Source: Oscillospiraceae bacterium (GTDB taxonomy: Bacteria; Bacillota; Clostridia; Oscillospirales; CAG-382). Taken from it: DNA of 64,000 nt. The DNA lies in assembly GCA_015064895.1 (NCBI GenBank), contig SVRI01000011.1:1-64000 (forward strand), read 5' to 3'. Positions 33,743 to 43,143 of this stretch are shown in pieces; within the stretch, counting starts at the first letter, position 1; each line of letters opens with the position of its first letter. Made by a program: the position numbers and the translations under genes. The notes below the pieces were generated by a model. It was not told the origin of the DNA. It ran no database searches and worked only from the letters and a program-made list of their open reading frames with translations.

Positions 33743-34729
33743 ATGAGCATAAGAATAGGCATATACGGCTACGGTAACCTCGGCAGGGGAGTTGAGTCGG
33801 CAATCAAACAAAATCCCGATATGGAGCTTGTAGCGGTATTTACAAGGAGAAATCCCGCAGACGTTAAAATCAATACAGCTACCGCCTTAGTATGCCATAC
33901 AGATGACGCAAAAAACATGACAGACAAGATTGATGTAATGATTCTCTGCGGCGGAAGTGCCACAGACCTTCCCACTCAGACACCCGAAATCGCATCAATG
34001 TTCAACTGTATAGATTCCTTTGACACCCACGCAAAGATTCCCGAACACTTTGCAAATGTTGATAAAACAGCCAAAGAATCTGGTAAGGTTGCAATCATTT
34101 CCTGCGGCTGGGACCCCGGTATGTTTTCACTGAATCGTCTTTATGCCTCGGCAATCCTTCCCGACGGCGAAGACTATACGTTCTGGGGCAAGGGAGTAAG
34201 TCAGGGTCATTCAGACGCAATAAGACGCATTGAGGGCGTTGTTGATGCAAGACAGTATACAATTCCCGTTCCCGAAGCTCTTGACGCTGTAAGAAGCGGT
34301 AGTGCCCCCACACTTTCAACAAGACAGAAGCATACAAGAGAGTGCTTTGTCGTAGCTTCTGACGGTGCTGATAAAGCAAGAATAGAAAAAGAAATCGTAA
34401 CCATGCCCAACTACTTTGCTGATTACGATACAACAGTTCACTTTATTTCAAAAGAAGAAATGGAAAGAGACCACAAAAATCTTCCTCACGGCGGTTTTGT
34501 TATCAGAAGCGGCAGAACAGGGGAGAACGGTAAGAATAATCACATTATCGAGTATAGCTTAAAGCTCGACTCTAACCCAGAATTTACCTCATCCGTTCTT
34601 GTTTGCTATGCAAGAGCTGCATACAGAATGAATAAGGAAGGCATGAGCGGTTGTAAGACCGTATTTGACGTTGCTCCTGCATATCTTACTTCAAAATCGG
34701 GCGAAGAAATCAGGAAGACAATGTTATAG
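33743..34729 (+). CDS. ddh: meso-Diaminopimelate dehydrogenase
   Basis: 328 aa. NADPH-dependent one-step conversion of L-tetrahydrodipicolinate to meso-DAP, for lysine and peptidoglycan. NADP-binding start IGIYGYGNLGRGVE, then FTRRNP, LCGGSATDLP, DSFDTH and CGWDPGMFS, all characteristic of Ddh. GGAGG precedes the ATG. Monocistronic between a promoter and a terminator; other lysine genes are absent. Confidence 0.95.
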   Translation: MSIRIGIYGYGNLGRGVESAIKQNPDMELVAVFTRRNPADVKINTATALVCHTDDAKNMTDKIDVMILCGGSATDLPTQTPEIASMFNCIDSFDTHAKIPEHFANVDKTAKESGKVAIISCGWDPGMFSLNRLYASAILPDGEDYTFWGKGVSQGHSDAIRRIEGVVDARQYTIPVPEALDAVRSGSAPTLSTRQKHTRECFVVASDGADKARIEKEIVTMPNYFADYDTTVHFISKEEMERDHKNLPHGGFVIRSGRTGENGKNNHIIEYSLKLDSNPEFTSSVLVCYARAAYRMNKEGMSGCKTVFDVAPAYLTSKSGEEIRKTML

Positions 34730-34734
34730 GATAC

Positions 34735-34763
34735 AAAAAGCCACTCCGTTTGGAGTGGCTTAA
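34735..34763 (-). terminator. Terminator between ddh and prs
   Basis: 8-bp stem GCCACTCC/GGAGTGGC with a GTTT loop. The T-tract is strong on the minus strand (TTTTTG after the stem) and weak on the plus strand, so it mainly serves prs and may also stop ddh. Confidence 0.85.
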
Positions 34764-34773
34764 ATTATGCAAT

Positions 34774-35904
34774 TTAGAGAGACTTAGGAAGCTCAATATT
34801 ATACTTGTCGCAAAGTGCATGCATCTTCTTGATAGGATCCATAAGAACACTTACCGAACGGTTGATGTTAAGAGCTTCAATATAGTATGCAGCATACTTC
34901 ATAACATTAACTTCTGTGAACCATTCGCGGCTGAGAGCTTTGTCGGAATTGTATACAGCGTTTGTAGCATAAATCTTATCAAACATGTTTCTCTTGTAGT
35001 AATCGTCGATTGTTTCAAAGCCGTTACAGAAGAGACCAAAGGTGAAGAAACCGAATATTCTCTTTGCACCCATAGCCTTGAGCTTATCAAGAATGTGGAG
35101 GAAAGAGTCGCCAGAAGAAATGATATCGTCAACAACGATAATGTCCTTGCCGGATACATCATCACCGAGGTATTCATGAGCAACGATGGGATTACGACCG
35201 TCTTTAACTATAGTGTAATCACGTCTCTTATAGAACATAGCAAGAGGAATACCAAGTACAGACGAGTAGTACATACCTCTGCCGAGAGCACCTTCATCGG
35301 GGGATACAATAACTGTATTCTTGATGTCAATGTCCTTTTCGTTCTTCATAAATGCCTTGAACATCTGATATGTAGGCATAAGGTTATCAAAGCCTTCAAG
35401 AGGAATTGCATTTCTTACTCTGTCGTCGTGAGCATCGAATGTCATAATGTTCTCAACACCGAGTTGTACAAGTTCATGGAGCATAAACGCACAGTCAAGA
35501 GATTCTCTGGCTGTTCTTCTGTGCTGTCTGCTTTCATAAAGCATGGGCATGATTACGGAAATTCTTGCAGCCTTACCGGAAATAGCAGAAATAATTCTCT
35601 TAATATCGGCAAAGTGATCGTCGGGACTCATGGGAACTTCCATGCCGTACATCTTATAAGTTTCGCTGTAATTGAAGCAGTCTGCAATGATAAACACATC
35701 CTTGCCCCTTACAGATTCCTTGAGCATAGCCTTAGCTTCACCCGTGCCGAATCTTGAATAAGATGTTTCGATGATGTAGTCGGGATTCTCTTCCTTTCTC
35801 CATTCACCGATGTACTTTTCAATGCGCTTGAGCATTTTTTCTGTGCCGCGAGTACCTATGAGAGCTAGGGGATTAAGGGCAACTTCCTTTGATAAATCCT
35901 GCAT
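34774..35904 (-). CDS. prs: Ribose-phosphate pyrophosphokinase, divergent long form
   Basis: 376 aa against about 315 for classical Prs. Makes PRPP for purine, pyrimidine, histidine and NAD synthesis. The PRPP-binding loop IIVVDDIISSGDS is intact (about 247-259), with MPMLYESRQHRR (ATP loop) and FDAHDDR also present. The N-terminus and the region around 290-350 are unlike the standard enzyme; a similar long form is common in Clostridia. AGGAGGAC precedes the ATG. A separate canonical prs may exist elsewhere. Confidence 0.85.
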   Translation of the reverse strand: MQDLSKEVALNPLALIGTRGTEKMLKRIEKYIGEWRKEENPDYIIETSYSRFGTGEAKAMLKESVRGKDVFIIADCFNYSETYKMYGMEVPMSPDDHFADIKRIISAISGKAARISVIMPMLYESRQHRRTARESLDCAFMLHELVQLGVENIMTFDAHDDRVRNAIPLEGFDNLMPTYQMFKAFMKNEKDIDIKNTVIVSPDEGALGRGMYYSSVLGIPLAMFYKRRDYTIVKDGRNPIVAHEYLGDDVSGKDIIVVDDIISSGDSFLHILDKLKAMGAKRIFGFFTFGLFCNGFETIDDYYKRNMFDKIYATNAVYNSDKALSREWFTEVNVMKYAAYYIEALNINRSVSVLMDPIKKMHALCDKYNIELPKSL

Positions 35905-35953
35905 AATTGTCCTCCTGAAAAGCAGTATTTGCTATATTTTATTTGACTATAAA

Positions 35954-35982
35954 ATTATACCATTTTATAAACAAAGTGTCAA
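35954..35982 (-). promoter_or_regulatory. Consensus promoter of prs
   Basis: TTGACA (35982-35977), 17-bp spacer, TATAAT (35959-35954), with TGG extended -10; a full match to the vegetative consensus. Confidence 0.9.
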
Positions 35983-36011
35983 TATAAATAACAACTAATT
36001 TTGACAAAATA

Positions 36012-37682
36012 TTACAGTGTTTTACTGTCTATTAATTCCTTGGCAGCCGAAAGCGAAGATTCTGTAATATCAATACCGGCAATTATCCTTGCGGTTTCAT
36101 GTATTCTGTCGTCGTAGGACAAAAGATTTACGTTTGTGACTGTTCTGTCATTGTCCGTGTGCTTAGAAACAAGATAATGACTGTCGGCAACAGAGCAAAT
36201 CTGCGCAGAGTGGGTTACACATAAAACCTGGGAAACTTTAGAAATATCGCTCATCATAAGACCGATTTTTCTTGACGTCTTTCCCGAAATACCCGTATCT
36301 ACTTCGTCGAATATAAGGGTATCAACACCGTCTTTTTCTGCTATTACACTCTTAATTGCAAGCATAATTCTCGAAAGTTCACCGCCGGATGCCGTCTTTG
36401 ACAGGGGAGAGTATCCCTCTCCTGAGTTTGTCATTATAAAAAATTCAACATCATCGGCACCGTCTTTTGAGAACGCCTTTGTGTTAATGCTTACCTTGAA
36501 TTTAACACCCGGCATATCAAGATATTTCAGCTGCTTTTCAATGCTGTTTTTAAGTTTATCACCGGCATTTATTCTTGATTCTGTGAGCTTTGCACCGGCT
36601 CTTTTTACTTTTTCACCGCATTCTGACAATCTGATACGAAGTTTTTCCGAATGTCTGTCATAATTTTCAAGCTCATCAAGTTCATTCTTAGCCTTATCAA
36701 GATATTCAAGAACAGACTCAATATCTCCGCCGTACTTTCTCTTGGCTTTTGTTATTTCATCAAGACGATTCTCAATTTTATCAAGAACTGCACCGGGATT
36801 TGAGTATTCTTCATACGAACCGTCATCAACAGTTTCCGCAATATCGATGAGCTCACTCTTTATATCATTCAAAGTATCTATATACTTTGAATAATCATCC
36901 GATATTTTTGAAAGATTCCTAAGTGCATCAACTGCTCTGTCAATACAGTCACAAGCAGAAACTCCGTTTGAACCGAAAAGGCTTTCTGAAACAATCGTTG
37001 CATTTTTTGCAAGCTTTTCAATGTTGAGAAGCTTTTTCTTTTCTTCTATTAATTCGTCTTCTTCGCCCTTCTTTAACTTGAGCAGGGAAATGTCGTTAAT
37101 TTGGAATTTCAACATCTCAATACGGCGAAGCTTTTCGCTTTCGTCTACGTTAATCTCATCAAGACTTCTTTTTATTGAACAATACTCGGCAAATAAAGTG
37201 TTGTATTCATTGTATATTTCTTCGTTTTCTGCAAAAAAGTCAAGAAGTTTTCTGTGTTTTTCTTTTACGAGCAACTCCTGATTGTCATGCTGACCGTGAA
37301 TATTTATGAGAAGGGGAGATAGCTCCTTTAAAATCGAAAGAGGAACCTGTTTTGTGCCAATTCTTACAACACCTTTACCGTCGGTCTTTACAGTACGTGA
37401 GATGTATAAAAGGCCGTCTTCATCCAACTCTATACCAAGTTCACGACATTTTTCACAAGCACGAACACCGACATCGCAAAAAACACCTTCAACAGTAAGA
37501 TAATCTTCACCGTTTCTTATAAGCTCCTTTGAGACTTTGCCGCCGCAAAGCACACCTATAGAGTCTATGATGATACTCTTACCTGCACCCGTTTCACCTG
37601 TAAAAGCACAAAAGGCAGGTGATAGATCTATATCAAGTTTTTTTATGAGTGCAATATTTTCAATATGTATTGACTGTAACAT
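36012..37682 (-). CDS. recN: DNA repair protein RecN
   Basis: 556 aa. SMC-like ATPase acting early at double-strand breaks. Walker A GETGAGKS at about 30-37, long coiled-coil arms (about 160-370, with a short hinge), ABC signature LSRIMLAIK preceded by TASGGE, and Walker B LIFDEVDTGISG. Follows argR with 17 bp between, in the conserved tlyA-nadK-argR-recN order. No terminator is visible before the prs promoter. Confidence 0.96.
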   Translation of the reverse strand: MLQSIHIENIALIKKLDIDLSPAFCAFTGETGAGKSIIIDSIGVLCGGKVSKELIRNGEDYLTVEGVFCDVGVRACEKCRELGIELDEDGLLYISRTVKTDGKGVVRIGTKQVPLSILKELSPLLINIHGQHDNQELLVKEKHRKLLDFFAENEEIYNEYNTLFAEYCSIKRSLDEINVDESEKLRRIEMLKFQINDISLLKLKKGEEDELIEEKKKLLNIEKLAKNATIVSESLFGSNGVSACDCIDRAVDALRNLSKISDDYSKYIDTLNDIKSELIDIAETVDDGSYEEYSNPGAVLDKIENRLDEITKAKRKYGGDIESVLEYLDKAKNELDELENYDRHSEKLRIRLSECGEKVKRAGAKLTESRINAGDKLKNSIEKQLKYLDMPGVKFKVSINTKAFSKDGADDVEFFIMTNSGEGYSPLSKTASGGELSRIMLAIKSVIAEKDGVDTLIFDEVDTGISGKTSRKIGLMMSDISKVSQVLCVTHSAQICSVADSHYLVSKHTDNDRTVTNVNLLSYDDRIHETARIIAGIDITESSLSAAKELIDSKTL

Positions 37683-37699
37683 AAAACAACTCCGAAATT

Positions 37700-38170
37700 T
37701 TATGATTTAATGCTCTTCTGAAGCTTCTTTGTAAAATCTTTTGCATCTTCTTCGGTTGTCATAACAATAATTACATTGTCATCACCCGCAACCGAACCTA
37801 TAAGTGTCGGAACATCAAGTGCATCAATAACCGCACCGGCACCCTGTGCCATACCGGCATATGTCTTTAGAACAACAATGTTCATGGCATATTTTACGCT
37901 GATTACAGTTTCGGAAAGTATATTTTTGAACTTATTACCGAGTCGTGAGTCGATTTCACTGGATAAATTATTGGCAGCGTATTTGTATTTAACGTTTGAA
38001 TTGCCGGCGGTACTGATTTTTACAAGTCTAAGTTCCTTTATATCACGTGAAACAGTAGCCTGAGTTGCGGTAAAGCCGTTGCTTACCAATAACTGCGTAA
38101 GCTCATCCTGAGTTTCTATATCATATTTCTCGATTAACTCAAGAATTTTCTTTTGTCTTTGATTCTTCAT
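37700..38170 (-). CDS. argR: Arginine repressor ArgR/AhrC
   Basis: 156 aa. N-terminal winged helix (about 1-70, FTATQATVSRDIKELRL) and C-terminal hexamerisation domain with the arginine-binding GDD (GSVAGDDNVIIV, about 128-130). Regulates arginine genes; none are in the window. Lies between nadK and recN as usual in Clostridia and Bacillus. Confidence 0.96.
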   Translation of the reverse strand: MKNQRQKKILELIEKYDIETQDELTQLLVSNGFTATQATVSRDIKELRLVKISTAGNSNVKYKYAANNLSSEIDSRLGNKFKNILSETVISVKYAMNIVVLKTYAGMAQGAGAVIDALDVPTLIGSVAGDDNVIIVMTTEEDAKDFTKKLQKSIKS

Positions 38171-38181
38171 ATTTTACTCCG

Positions 38182-39108
38182 TCAATTATTTGCAAGATTC
38201 ATTTTTTCATTGAGTCGCGTATAAAAATCAATGTCCTTAAGTCTTAAAAGTTTAGTTTCTGTCGGTGCCTTGGTTATGCGTACAACATCTCCGTCATATA
38301 TAGACTTTGTGGACTTTCCGTCAACGGTACAAAAGGCTTCGTTAAGCTTGTCTGCTTTGAAAACAACCTCAATAACAGATGAGCCGGAGAAGACAACAGC
38401 ACCGCTGTTAAGGCACATATACGGACACACAGGAACAGCACACACGCAGTCAAGTCCCGGGTCAATGATAGGACCGCCTGCCGACATGCAGTATGCAGTG
38501 GATCCTGTCGGGGTAGAAATTACAATACCGTCGGCTCGGTAGGATATAATATTTTTACCGTTACACTTAAGCTGAAGACCAGCCATACGAGATACGGCAC
38601 CCTTGGAAATAACAACTTCATTAAGTGCCATTGCCGTAAATACGGTGTTTCCGCCGCGAACAATTTCACATTTAAGCATCATTCTGCTGTCAACTGTAAT
38701 ATCAGGCAAATGTTCTATTTCGTCAGCAGAATTAACTTTTAAAACCGGATCCAGCAATTCAATTTCATTAATTTCAAGCTCAGCAAGATATCCGACTCTG
38801 CCCATATTCATACCGAGAATATAAGCACCGCCCTGAGATGCCTTTTTTGCAATTTTAAGTATTGTACCGTCGCCGCCGAAAACAACGCATAAATCGGCCT
38901 TTTTAAACGCCGCATATTCAGGTATATACTCTATATCATAACCCGAAAGCAATGTATCGGAAAGAGGTTCGTTTTCAAAATACGGTCTTTTGAAAATATC
39001 AGACATAATCACTTTAACGTCAAATTGCTTAAAGTAATCAAGAAGTTTTTTTGTATTTGTCAATTCCTTATCCTTGTTAGGATTGACGCAAATCATAATT
39101 TTGAGCAT
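38182..39108 (-). CDS. nadK: NAD kinase
   Basis: 308 aa. Makes NADP from NAD and ATP. GGDGTILKIA (about 78-87) is the diphosphate-binding motif; ALNEVVISKG, TPTGSTAY and AGGPIIDP follow in family order. ATG at 39108 has GGAG 7 bp upstream, better than TTG at 39114. Confidence 0.95.
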   Translation of the reverse strand: MLKIMICVNPNKDKELTNTKKLLDYFKQFDVKVIMSDIFKRPYFENEPLSDTLLSGYDIEYIPEYAAFKKADLCVVFGGDGTILKIAKKASQGGAYILGMNMGRVGYLAELEINEIELLDPVLKVNSADEIEHLPDITVDSRMMLKCEIVRGGNTVFTAMALNEVVISKGAVSRMAGLQLKCNGKNIISYRADGIVISTPTGSTAYCMSAGGPIIDPGLDCVCAVPVCPYMCLNSGAVVFSGSSVIEVVFKADKLNEAFCTVDGKSTKSIYDGDVVRITKAPTETKLLRLKDIDFYTRLNEKMNLANN

Positions 39109-39177
39109 AATCAATCTCCAAACAAATTTAATGAATATATTATATCATATACTGTATAAATATTCAATACGTTTTTA

Positions 39178-39909
39178 TTAATTAACCTTCAGGTGCAAAA
39201 GATATTCTTTGTTTCCGTCTCCGCCTGCAATAGGGGAGTCAGTATGAGCTATATATGTAAAACCGCTTTGTTTTGCAAACTCTATAATGTCTTCAATGAC
39301 TTTCTTTCTCACTTTTTCGTCTTTTACAATGCCCTTTTTGCCTATATTTTGTTTTCCTGCTTCAAATTGTGGCTTTATAAGAGTTATCACATCAGCACCT
39401 TTTTTGGCAACTCTTAGAATTGCAGGATATAGAAGTTTCTGAGAAATAAATGACACATCCATTACAACTATATCCATCATAGTGCCGTTTAGAACATCGC
39501 ACGAAAGGTTCTTAGCGTTAAAGCTTTCGATTGAAATAACCCTGCTGTCTTCCTTCAATGACGCTGCCAACTGATCCTTTCCGGAATCCACAGCATAAAC
39601 GCAACCCGCACCGTGAAGTAAAAGACACTGAGTAAAACCGCCTGTGGAAGCACCGATATCCAGGCAAATCTTATCTTTTACATCATAATCAAAGCACTTA
39701 AATGAATGTTCAAGTTTTTTTCCGCCTCTGCCGACAAAATCAAATTCATCACAGGCGGTTATTTCTATATTATCATTTTCTGACACATCAAAAGAAGTTT
39801 TTGTGACAACTTTTCCGTTCACAGTAACTCTTGAATCTAAAATAAGCTGTTGAGCTTTATTTCTACTGTCTGAAAAATTGTTCGAAAACAAGAATAAATC
39901 AAGTCTCAT
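39178..39909 (-). CDS. tlyA: TlyA-family rRNA 2'-O-methyltransferase/hemolysin-like
   Basis: 243 aa. N-terminal S4 domain (MRLDLFLFSNNFSDSRNKAQQLI, VTVNGKVVTK) and C-terminal FtsJ/RrmJ fold with the SAM motif CLDIGASTGGFTQCLL and catalytic K-D-K type residues (VVMDVSFIS, LIKPQFEAG). Mycobacterial TlyA methylates 16S and 23S rRNA. The start at 39909 is supported by GGAG and by the promoter at 39944-39972, which would lie inside the longer frame. Confidence 0.93.
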   Translation of the reverse strand: MRLDLFLFSNNFSDSRNKAQQLILDSRVTVNGKVVTKTSFDVSENDNIEITACDEFDFVGRGGKKLEHSFKCFDYDVKDKICLDIGASTGGFTQCLLLHGAGCVYAVDSGKDQLAASLKEDSRVISIESFNAKNLSCDVLNGTMMDIVVMDVSFISQKLLYPAILRVAKKGADVITLIKPQFEAGKQNIGKKGIVKDEKVRKKVIEDIIEFAKQSGFTYIAHTDSPIAGGDGNKEYLLHLKVN

Positions 39910-39943
39910 GCAATCATTCTCCGCATAATAAAAATATATATTT

Positions 39944-39972
39944 ATTATAGATTTTATGTATTTTTTTGTCAA
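39944..39972 (-). promoter_or_regulatory. Consensus promoter of tlyA-nadK-argR-recN
   Basis: TTGACA (39972-39967), 17-bp spacer, TATAAT (39949-39944); a full match to consensus. Confidence 0.9.
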
Positions 39973-39995
39973 TGATAATTTTTTTCAAAAAACTG

Positions 39996-40024
39996 TTGCA
40001 AATAAAGGAAAAATCTAGTACAAT
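39996..40024 (+). promoter_or_regulatory. Promoter of upp
   Basis: TTGCAA (39996-40001), 17-bp spacer, TACAAT (40019-40024). Divergent from the tlyA promoter 24 bp away. Confidence 0.78.
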
Positions 40025-40070
40025 GTATGTAAAGTAAGACTTAATGTCTAAAAAAGAAAGGAAGAGATAA

Positions 40071-40703
40071 ATGGACAATCAGGTAGTAATTTTCGACCAT
40101 CCGCTTATTTCTCATAAAATTTCAATATTAAGAGATGTTAACACGGGAAGTAAGCAATTCAGAGAGCTCGTGGAAGAAATTGCAATGCTTATGGGTTATG
40201 AAGCACTTCGCGATCTCCCCACAGAATACGTTGAAGTTAAAACACCAATAACCACAACAAAATCAAAGATGATTACAGGCAAAAAGGTTGCTATAGTTCC
40301 AATTCTCAGAGCAGGTCTCGGCATGGTGGAAGGTATCCTTGCTCTTATTCCCACCGCAAAAGTTGGACACATCGGTCTTTACAGAGATGAAGAAACCCTT
40401 GAACCACAAGAGTATTACTGCAAGCTTCCCAACGATATTGCTAACAGCATTGTAATTATACTCGACCCCATGCTTGCCACAGGCGGTTCTGCTGTTGCTG
40501 CTGTTGATTTCTTGAAGGCAAGAGGCTGTAAGAACATAAAGTTCATGTCCCTTATTGCTGCACCCGAAGGAATTAAGAAGCTCACTTCTTCTCATCCCGA
40601 CATTCAGCTTTACTGCGGTTGCATTGATGAAAAGCTCAATGAAAACGGTTACATTGTTCCCGGTCTTGGAGATGCAGGCGACAGAATTTTCGGCACTAAA
40701 TAA
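40071..40703 (+). CDS. upp: Uracil phosphoribosyltransferase
   Basis: 210 aa. Salvages uracil to UMP with PRPP. PRPP loop [12 protein letters not shown] (about 130-141), [13 protein letters not shown] and the uracil-binding C-terminal [25 protein letters not shown] upstream. Single gene between promoter and terminator; a uracil permease is not adjacent. Confidence 0.97.
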   Translation: MDNQVVIFDHPLISHKISILRDVNTGSKQFRELVEEIAMLMGYEALRDLPTEYVEVKTPITTTKSKMITGKKVAIVPILRAGLGMVEGILALIPTAKVGHIGLYRDEETLEPQEYYCKLPNDIANSIVIILDPMLATGGSAVAAVDFLKARGCKNIKFMSLIAAPEGIKKLTSSHPDIQLYCGCIDEKLNENGYIVPGLGDAGDRIFGTK

Positions 40704-40717
40704 TCATAAAACAAATT

Positions 40718-40752
40718 TACGGTATAGCCTGAATGCTATACCGTATTTTTTT
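40718..40752 (+). terminator. Intrinsic terminator after upp
   Basis: 11-bp stem TACGGTATAGC/GCTATACCGTA, CTGAAT loop, seven T. It also lies at the convergent end of the MBL gene. Confidence 0.92.
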
Positions 40753-41626
40753 ATACAGTTTTCCAATACATACGATTGTTTAAGAAAAATGATTCAATTT
40801 CGCCTTCATCCTTTAAATATGACAGATAGGATTTAACTGTACTACCGATAAGAACGTATTGCTCGTTGGTCATTATGAGATTATACTTATCAAATAATTG
40901 TGAAAGTAAATCTTCAAATGTTTTTTCTTCTCTAAGATGCGTTTTAATAACATTGGATATTTCAAAAACTTTATCTCTGTTAATGTTGACAAGTTCATCC
41001 ATATTACACACAATCTCAGCATGTGACGGCACAAAATAATCGGCGCTGTAATTGCCAAGAAAATCGAGTGTTTCAAGATATTTTTTCACATCATATAAGA
41101 ATGAAATACCGTATTTATCTATAGTAGACGGACTGCTAACGCTGTCTGCAACAAATAAAACACCATCGGGAGTTTTTACACCAATCATCTCAAATGAATG
41201 ACCCGGTAACTCCACGATTTCAAAGCCTTTAGGCAAACAGCAATCTTCAATACTTTTGCAACAGCTTTCTTGAGCATAAAGAAATTTATGCAGTAAATCC
41301 TTTGATGGATAAGAACCGCCAAGAAAAGCAGGCTCAAGAATAGGGAAGAGGGTGAAGGATTTTTCTATGCCCTTAGCATAAATGTCACAACCTGTCTGCT
41401 GTTGAAGATACTTATTACCGCCAATATGATCAGCGTGGGAATGTGTATTGATTATGCATTTAAGAGTCCAACCGTTTTCATCAAGAATACGTTTTACTTT
41501 TTTACCTGCATCCTTGTCGTTACCGCTGTCTATGAGATAAACATCTGTTCCATCAACATAGAGACCGATTTTTGCAGGACAGTTAATATAATAAGTGTTA
41601 TTTTTTACATTACAAAGCTCGTACAT
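40751..41626 (-). CDS. MBL-fold metallo-hydrolase
   Basis: 291 aa. Metallo-beta-lactamase fold with the zinc motif THSHADHIGG (about 61-70), then LPGHSFEMIG, FVADS and a final VPSHAEIV, so both metal sites are complete. The C-terminal 80 residues form a helical extension (NREKVFEI-like NRDKVFEISNVIKTHL). Possibly a glyoxalase II-like or thioesterase activity; the substrate is unknown. GGAG precedes the ATG, and it lies downstream of the kinase-like gene behind a terminator. Confidence 0.85.
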   Translation of the reverse strand: MYELCNVKNNTYYINCPAKIGLYVDGTDVYLIDSGNDKDAGKKVKRILDENGWTLKCIINTHSHADHIGGNKYLQQQTGCDIYAKGIEKSFTLFPILEPAFLGGSYPSKDLLHKFLYAQESCCKSIEDCCLPKGFEIVELPGHSFEMIGVKTPDGVLFVADSVSSPSTIDKYGISFLYDVKKYLETLDFLGNYSADYFVPSHAEIVCNMDELVNINRDKVFEISNVIKTHLREEKTFEDLLSQLFDKYNLIMTNEQYVLIGSTVKSYLSYLKDEGEIESFFLNNRMYWKTV

Positions 41627-41643
41627 AATTTAATCTCCATATA

Positions 41644-41671
41644 AACACAGCCCATGCTAAGCACAGGCTGT
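41644..41671 (-). terminator. Terminator between the kinase-like gene and the MBL gene
   Basis: On the minus strand ACAGCCTGTGC/GCATGGGCTGT pair over 11 bp (two wobbles) with a TTA loop; the following tract (GTTTAT) is short, so termination may be partial and allow read-through into the MBL gene. Confidence 0.6.
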
Positions 41672-41676
41672 AATTT

Positions 41677-42282
41677 TTATTTATTATCGTATGCTTTTAC
41701 ATATGAAGCAAGGAGTTCAACAGTAGCTTCTATGCCTACAGCATCAGAATTAATAGAAAGGTGATAATTATCATAACCGCCCCAATTCTGGGATGTATAA
41801 TAGTTATAATAATTGGCACGCTTTTTATCTTTCTTTTTTAGTTCACCGGCAGCTTTATCTGCGTCAAGTCCATAGTACTTTACAGCTCTTTCAATTTTGC
41901 TCTTTTCATCAGAATAAATAAAGAAATTAAGAACATTATCAAAATCCTTAAGCACATAATCAGAACACCTTCCGACAATTACGCAAGGACCTTCCAAAGC
42001 ACATTTTTTAATAATTTCAGACTGCGCAATATAAACCTTATCCGCAAGAGGAAGTCCGTAAATACCGTCAGTAGAACCAAACATGGAGAGTGAATATAAG
42101 AAGCTGTGCGTAGATAACTGCTCAGCTTTTTCAAAAATTGCTTCAGAATATCCGCTTTCTTTGGCAGCCATAGTGATAAGTTCGTTGTCATAATAGGGGA
42201 TACCGAGCTTTTCTGCAAGAAGCTTTGCTATAAAGCGGCCTCCGCTGCCATACTGTCTGCTGATTGTTATAACAGATTTCAT
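41677..42282 (-). CDS. Cytidylate kinase-like family protein
   Basis: 201 aa. P-loop GSGGRFIAKLLAEKLG (about 12-27) and YYDNELITMAAKESG, typical of the cytidylate-kinase-like proteins common in gut Clostridia that are distinct from Cmk. A C-terminal basic stretch DKKRANYYNYYTSQNWG matches this family. Nucleotide substrate unproven. TGGAGG precedes the ATG. Confidence 0.85.
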   Translation of the reverse strand: MKSVITISRQYGSGGRFIAKLLAEKLGIPYYDNELITMAAKESGYSEAIFEKAEQLSTHSFLYSLSMFGSTDGIYGLPLADKVYIAQSEIIKKCALEGPCVIVGRCSDYVLKDFDNVLNFFIYSDEKSKIERAVKYYGLDADKAAGELKKKDKKRANYYNYYTSQNWGGYDNYHLSINSDAVGIEATVELLASYVKAYDNK

Positions 42283-42319
42283 ATAAAAACCTCCATATTT
42301 GTATTTCTTTTATATAAAT

Positions 42320-42348
42320 ATTCTATCATATGATAATTGCCATGTCAA
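42320..42348 (-). promoter_or_regulatory. Promoter of the cytidylate-kinase-like gene
   Basis: TTGACA (42348-42343), 17-bp spacer, TAGAAT (42325-42320), TGA extended -10. The -35 overlaps the stop codon of the thioesterase gene. Confidence 0.82.
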
Positions 42349-43082
42349 TTATTTTTTGGAAAAGAAACAAAAGCGGTAAAGCAGGTTTTATCACCATTAT
42401 TGGCAACAACATCATACTCAGACCCAACACAATCTTTTGTAAAATGAAGAGTCAAAGTGTCGCCGAGAAGTGCTTCTGACTTATAATTAATCTGCATATA
42501 CATACCTGCATCGCTGTTACGGTCATGATCACCGATACAATTAAACACAAAATCAGAATAAAAGGTATTATTAAGATGACGGTTCATGTCAAGATGAGAA
42601 AATGCCACTTTCAGAACATCCGTTCCGAGTAGGGAATTGACATCTATATTTCTGCGGATATCATCAACTTCATACAGATCATCGTCTGAAATATCAAGAC
42701 TTCCGACATTATCAATAACAGAGGGACGTAGAATACAGCGTTTTTCGAGATCTATCAAAACCCACATTGAACGTGCAACTGCCACAACTTCATCATTAAC
42801 CTTAACAATAAAATCTCTTGGAAACGACGCTCCGCGAGTTTTTCTGGGATGAGTTATTATGACAGGTTCATCATAGATTTTTATATCCTTATAAATCTTC
42901 AGATTAATTTTTGTAAGAACAAATGCAATGTTCATATCAGCAAGAGTAAAATAACCGAGCGAAGTTCTGTTAACATCATCACCGGCAGCTTTCTGAAAAT
43001 ATTTTAATAAGGAAGATATCTTTATATTACCGTTAGGCTGTACATCATAGCTTTCAACTGTCATTTTAATTGAAATGCTCAT
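42345..43082 (-). CDS. Acyl-ACP thioesterase, FatA/FatB-like
   Basis: 245 aa double-hotdog protein. Releases fatty acids from acyl carrier protein. First hotdog about 1-135, second about 145-245 with the catalytic-type motif DMNRHLNNTFY (about 163-173). The closely fitting family start IKMTVESYDVQPNG is present. No fatty-acid synthesis genes nearby. Its upstream region contains two perfect palindromes that could be operators. Confidence 0.88.
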   Translation of the reverse strand: MSISIKMTVESYDVQPNGNIKISSLLKYFQKAAGDDVNRTSLGYFTLADMNIAFVLTKINLKIYKDIKIYDEPVIITHPRKTRGASFPRDFIVKVNDEVVAVARSMWVLIDLEKRCILRPSVIDNVGSLDISDDDLYEVDDIRRNIDVNSLLGTDVLKVAFSHLDMNRHLNNTFYSDFVFNCIGDHDRNSDAGMYMQINYKSEALLGDTLTLHFTKDCVGSEYDVVANNGDKTCFTAFVSFPKNN

Positions 43083-43105
43083 TTTATCACTCTTTCTGAA
43101 TTTTT

Positions 43106-43120
43106 ATGCTAATTTAGCAT
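43106..43120 (-). promoter_or_regulatory. Perfect 15-bp palindrome upstream of the thioesterase gene
   Basis: ATGCTAA and TTAGCAT around a single central T, 23 bp before the start codon. Symmetry and position suit a dimeric repressor, but it does not match the FapR or FabT consensus as I know them. Confidence 0.45.
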
Positions 43121-43143
43121 TTTCCTATGTTTTATATACCCTC

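Noticed and set aside
34750..35757. Plus-strand open frame of 335 codons antisense to prs
   Set aside because: The translation is rich in Cys, His, Ser and Val with no family signature, and it is fully covered by a gene with an intact PRPP loop.
39910..39972. Longer N-terminus for tlyA
   Set aside because: It would contain a perfect TTGACA-17-TATAAT promoter; MRLDLFL with GGAG upstream is the family start. Similar reasoning rejects extensions of hup (18417), purE (60980) and the DUF624-like gene (49126).
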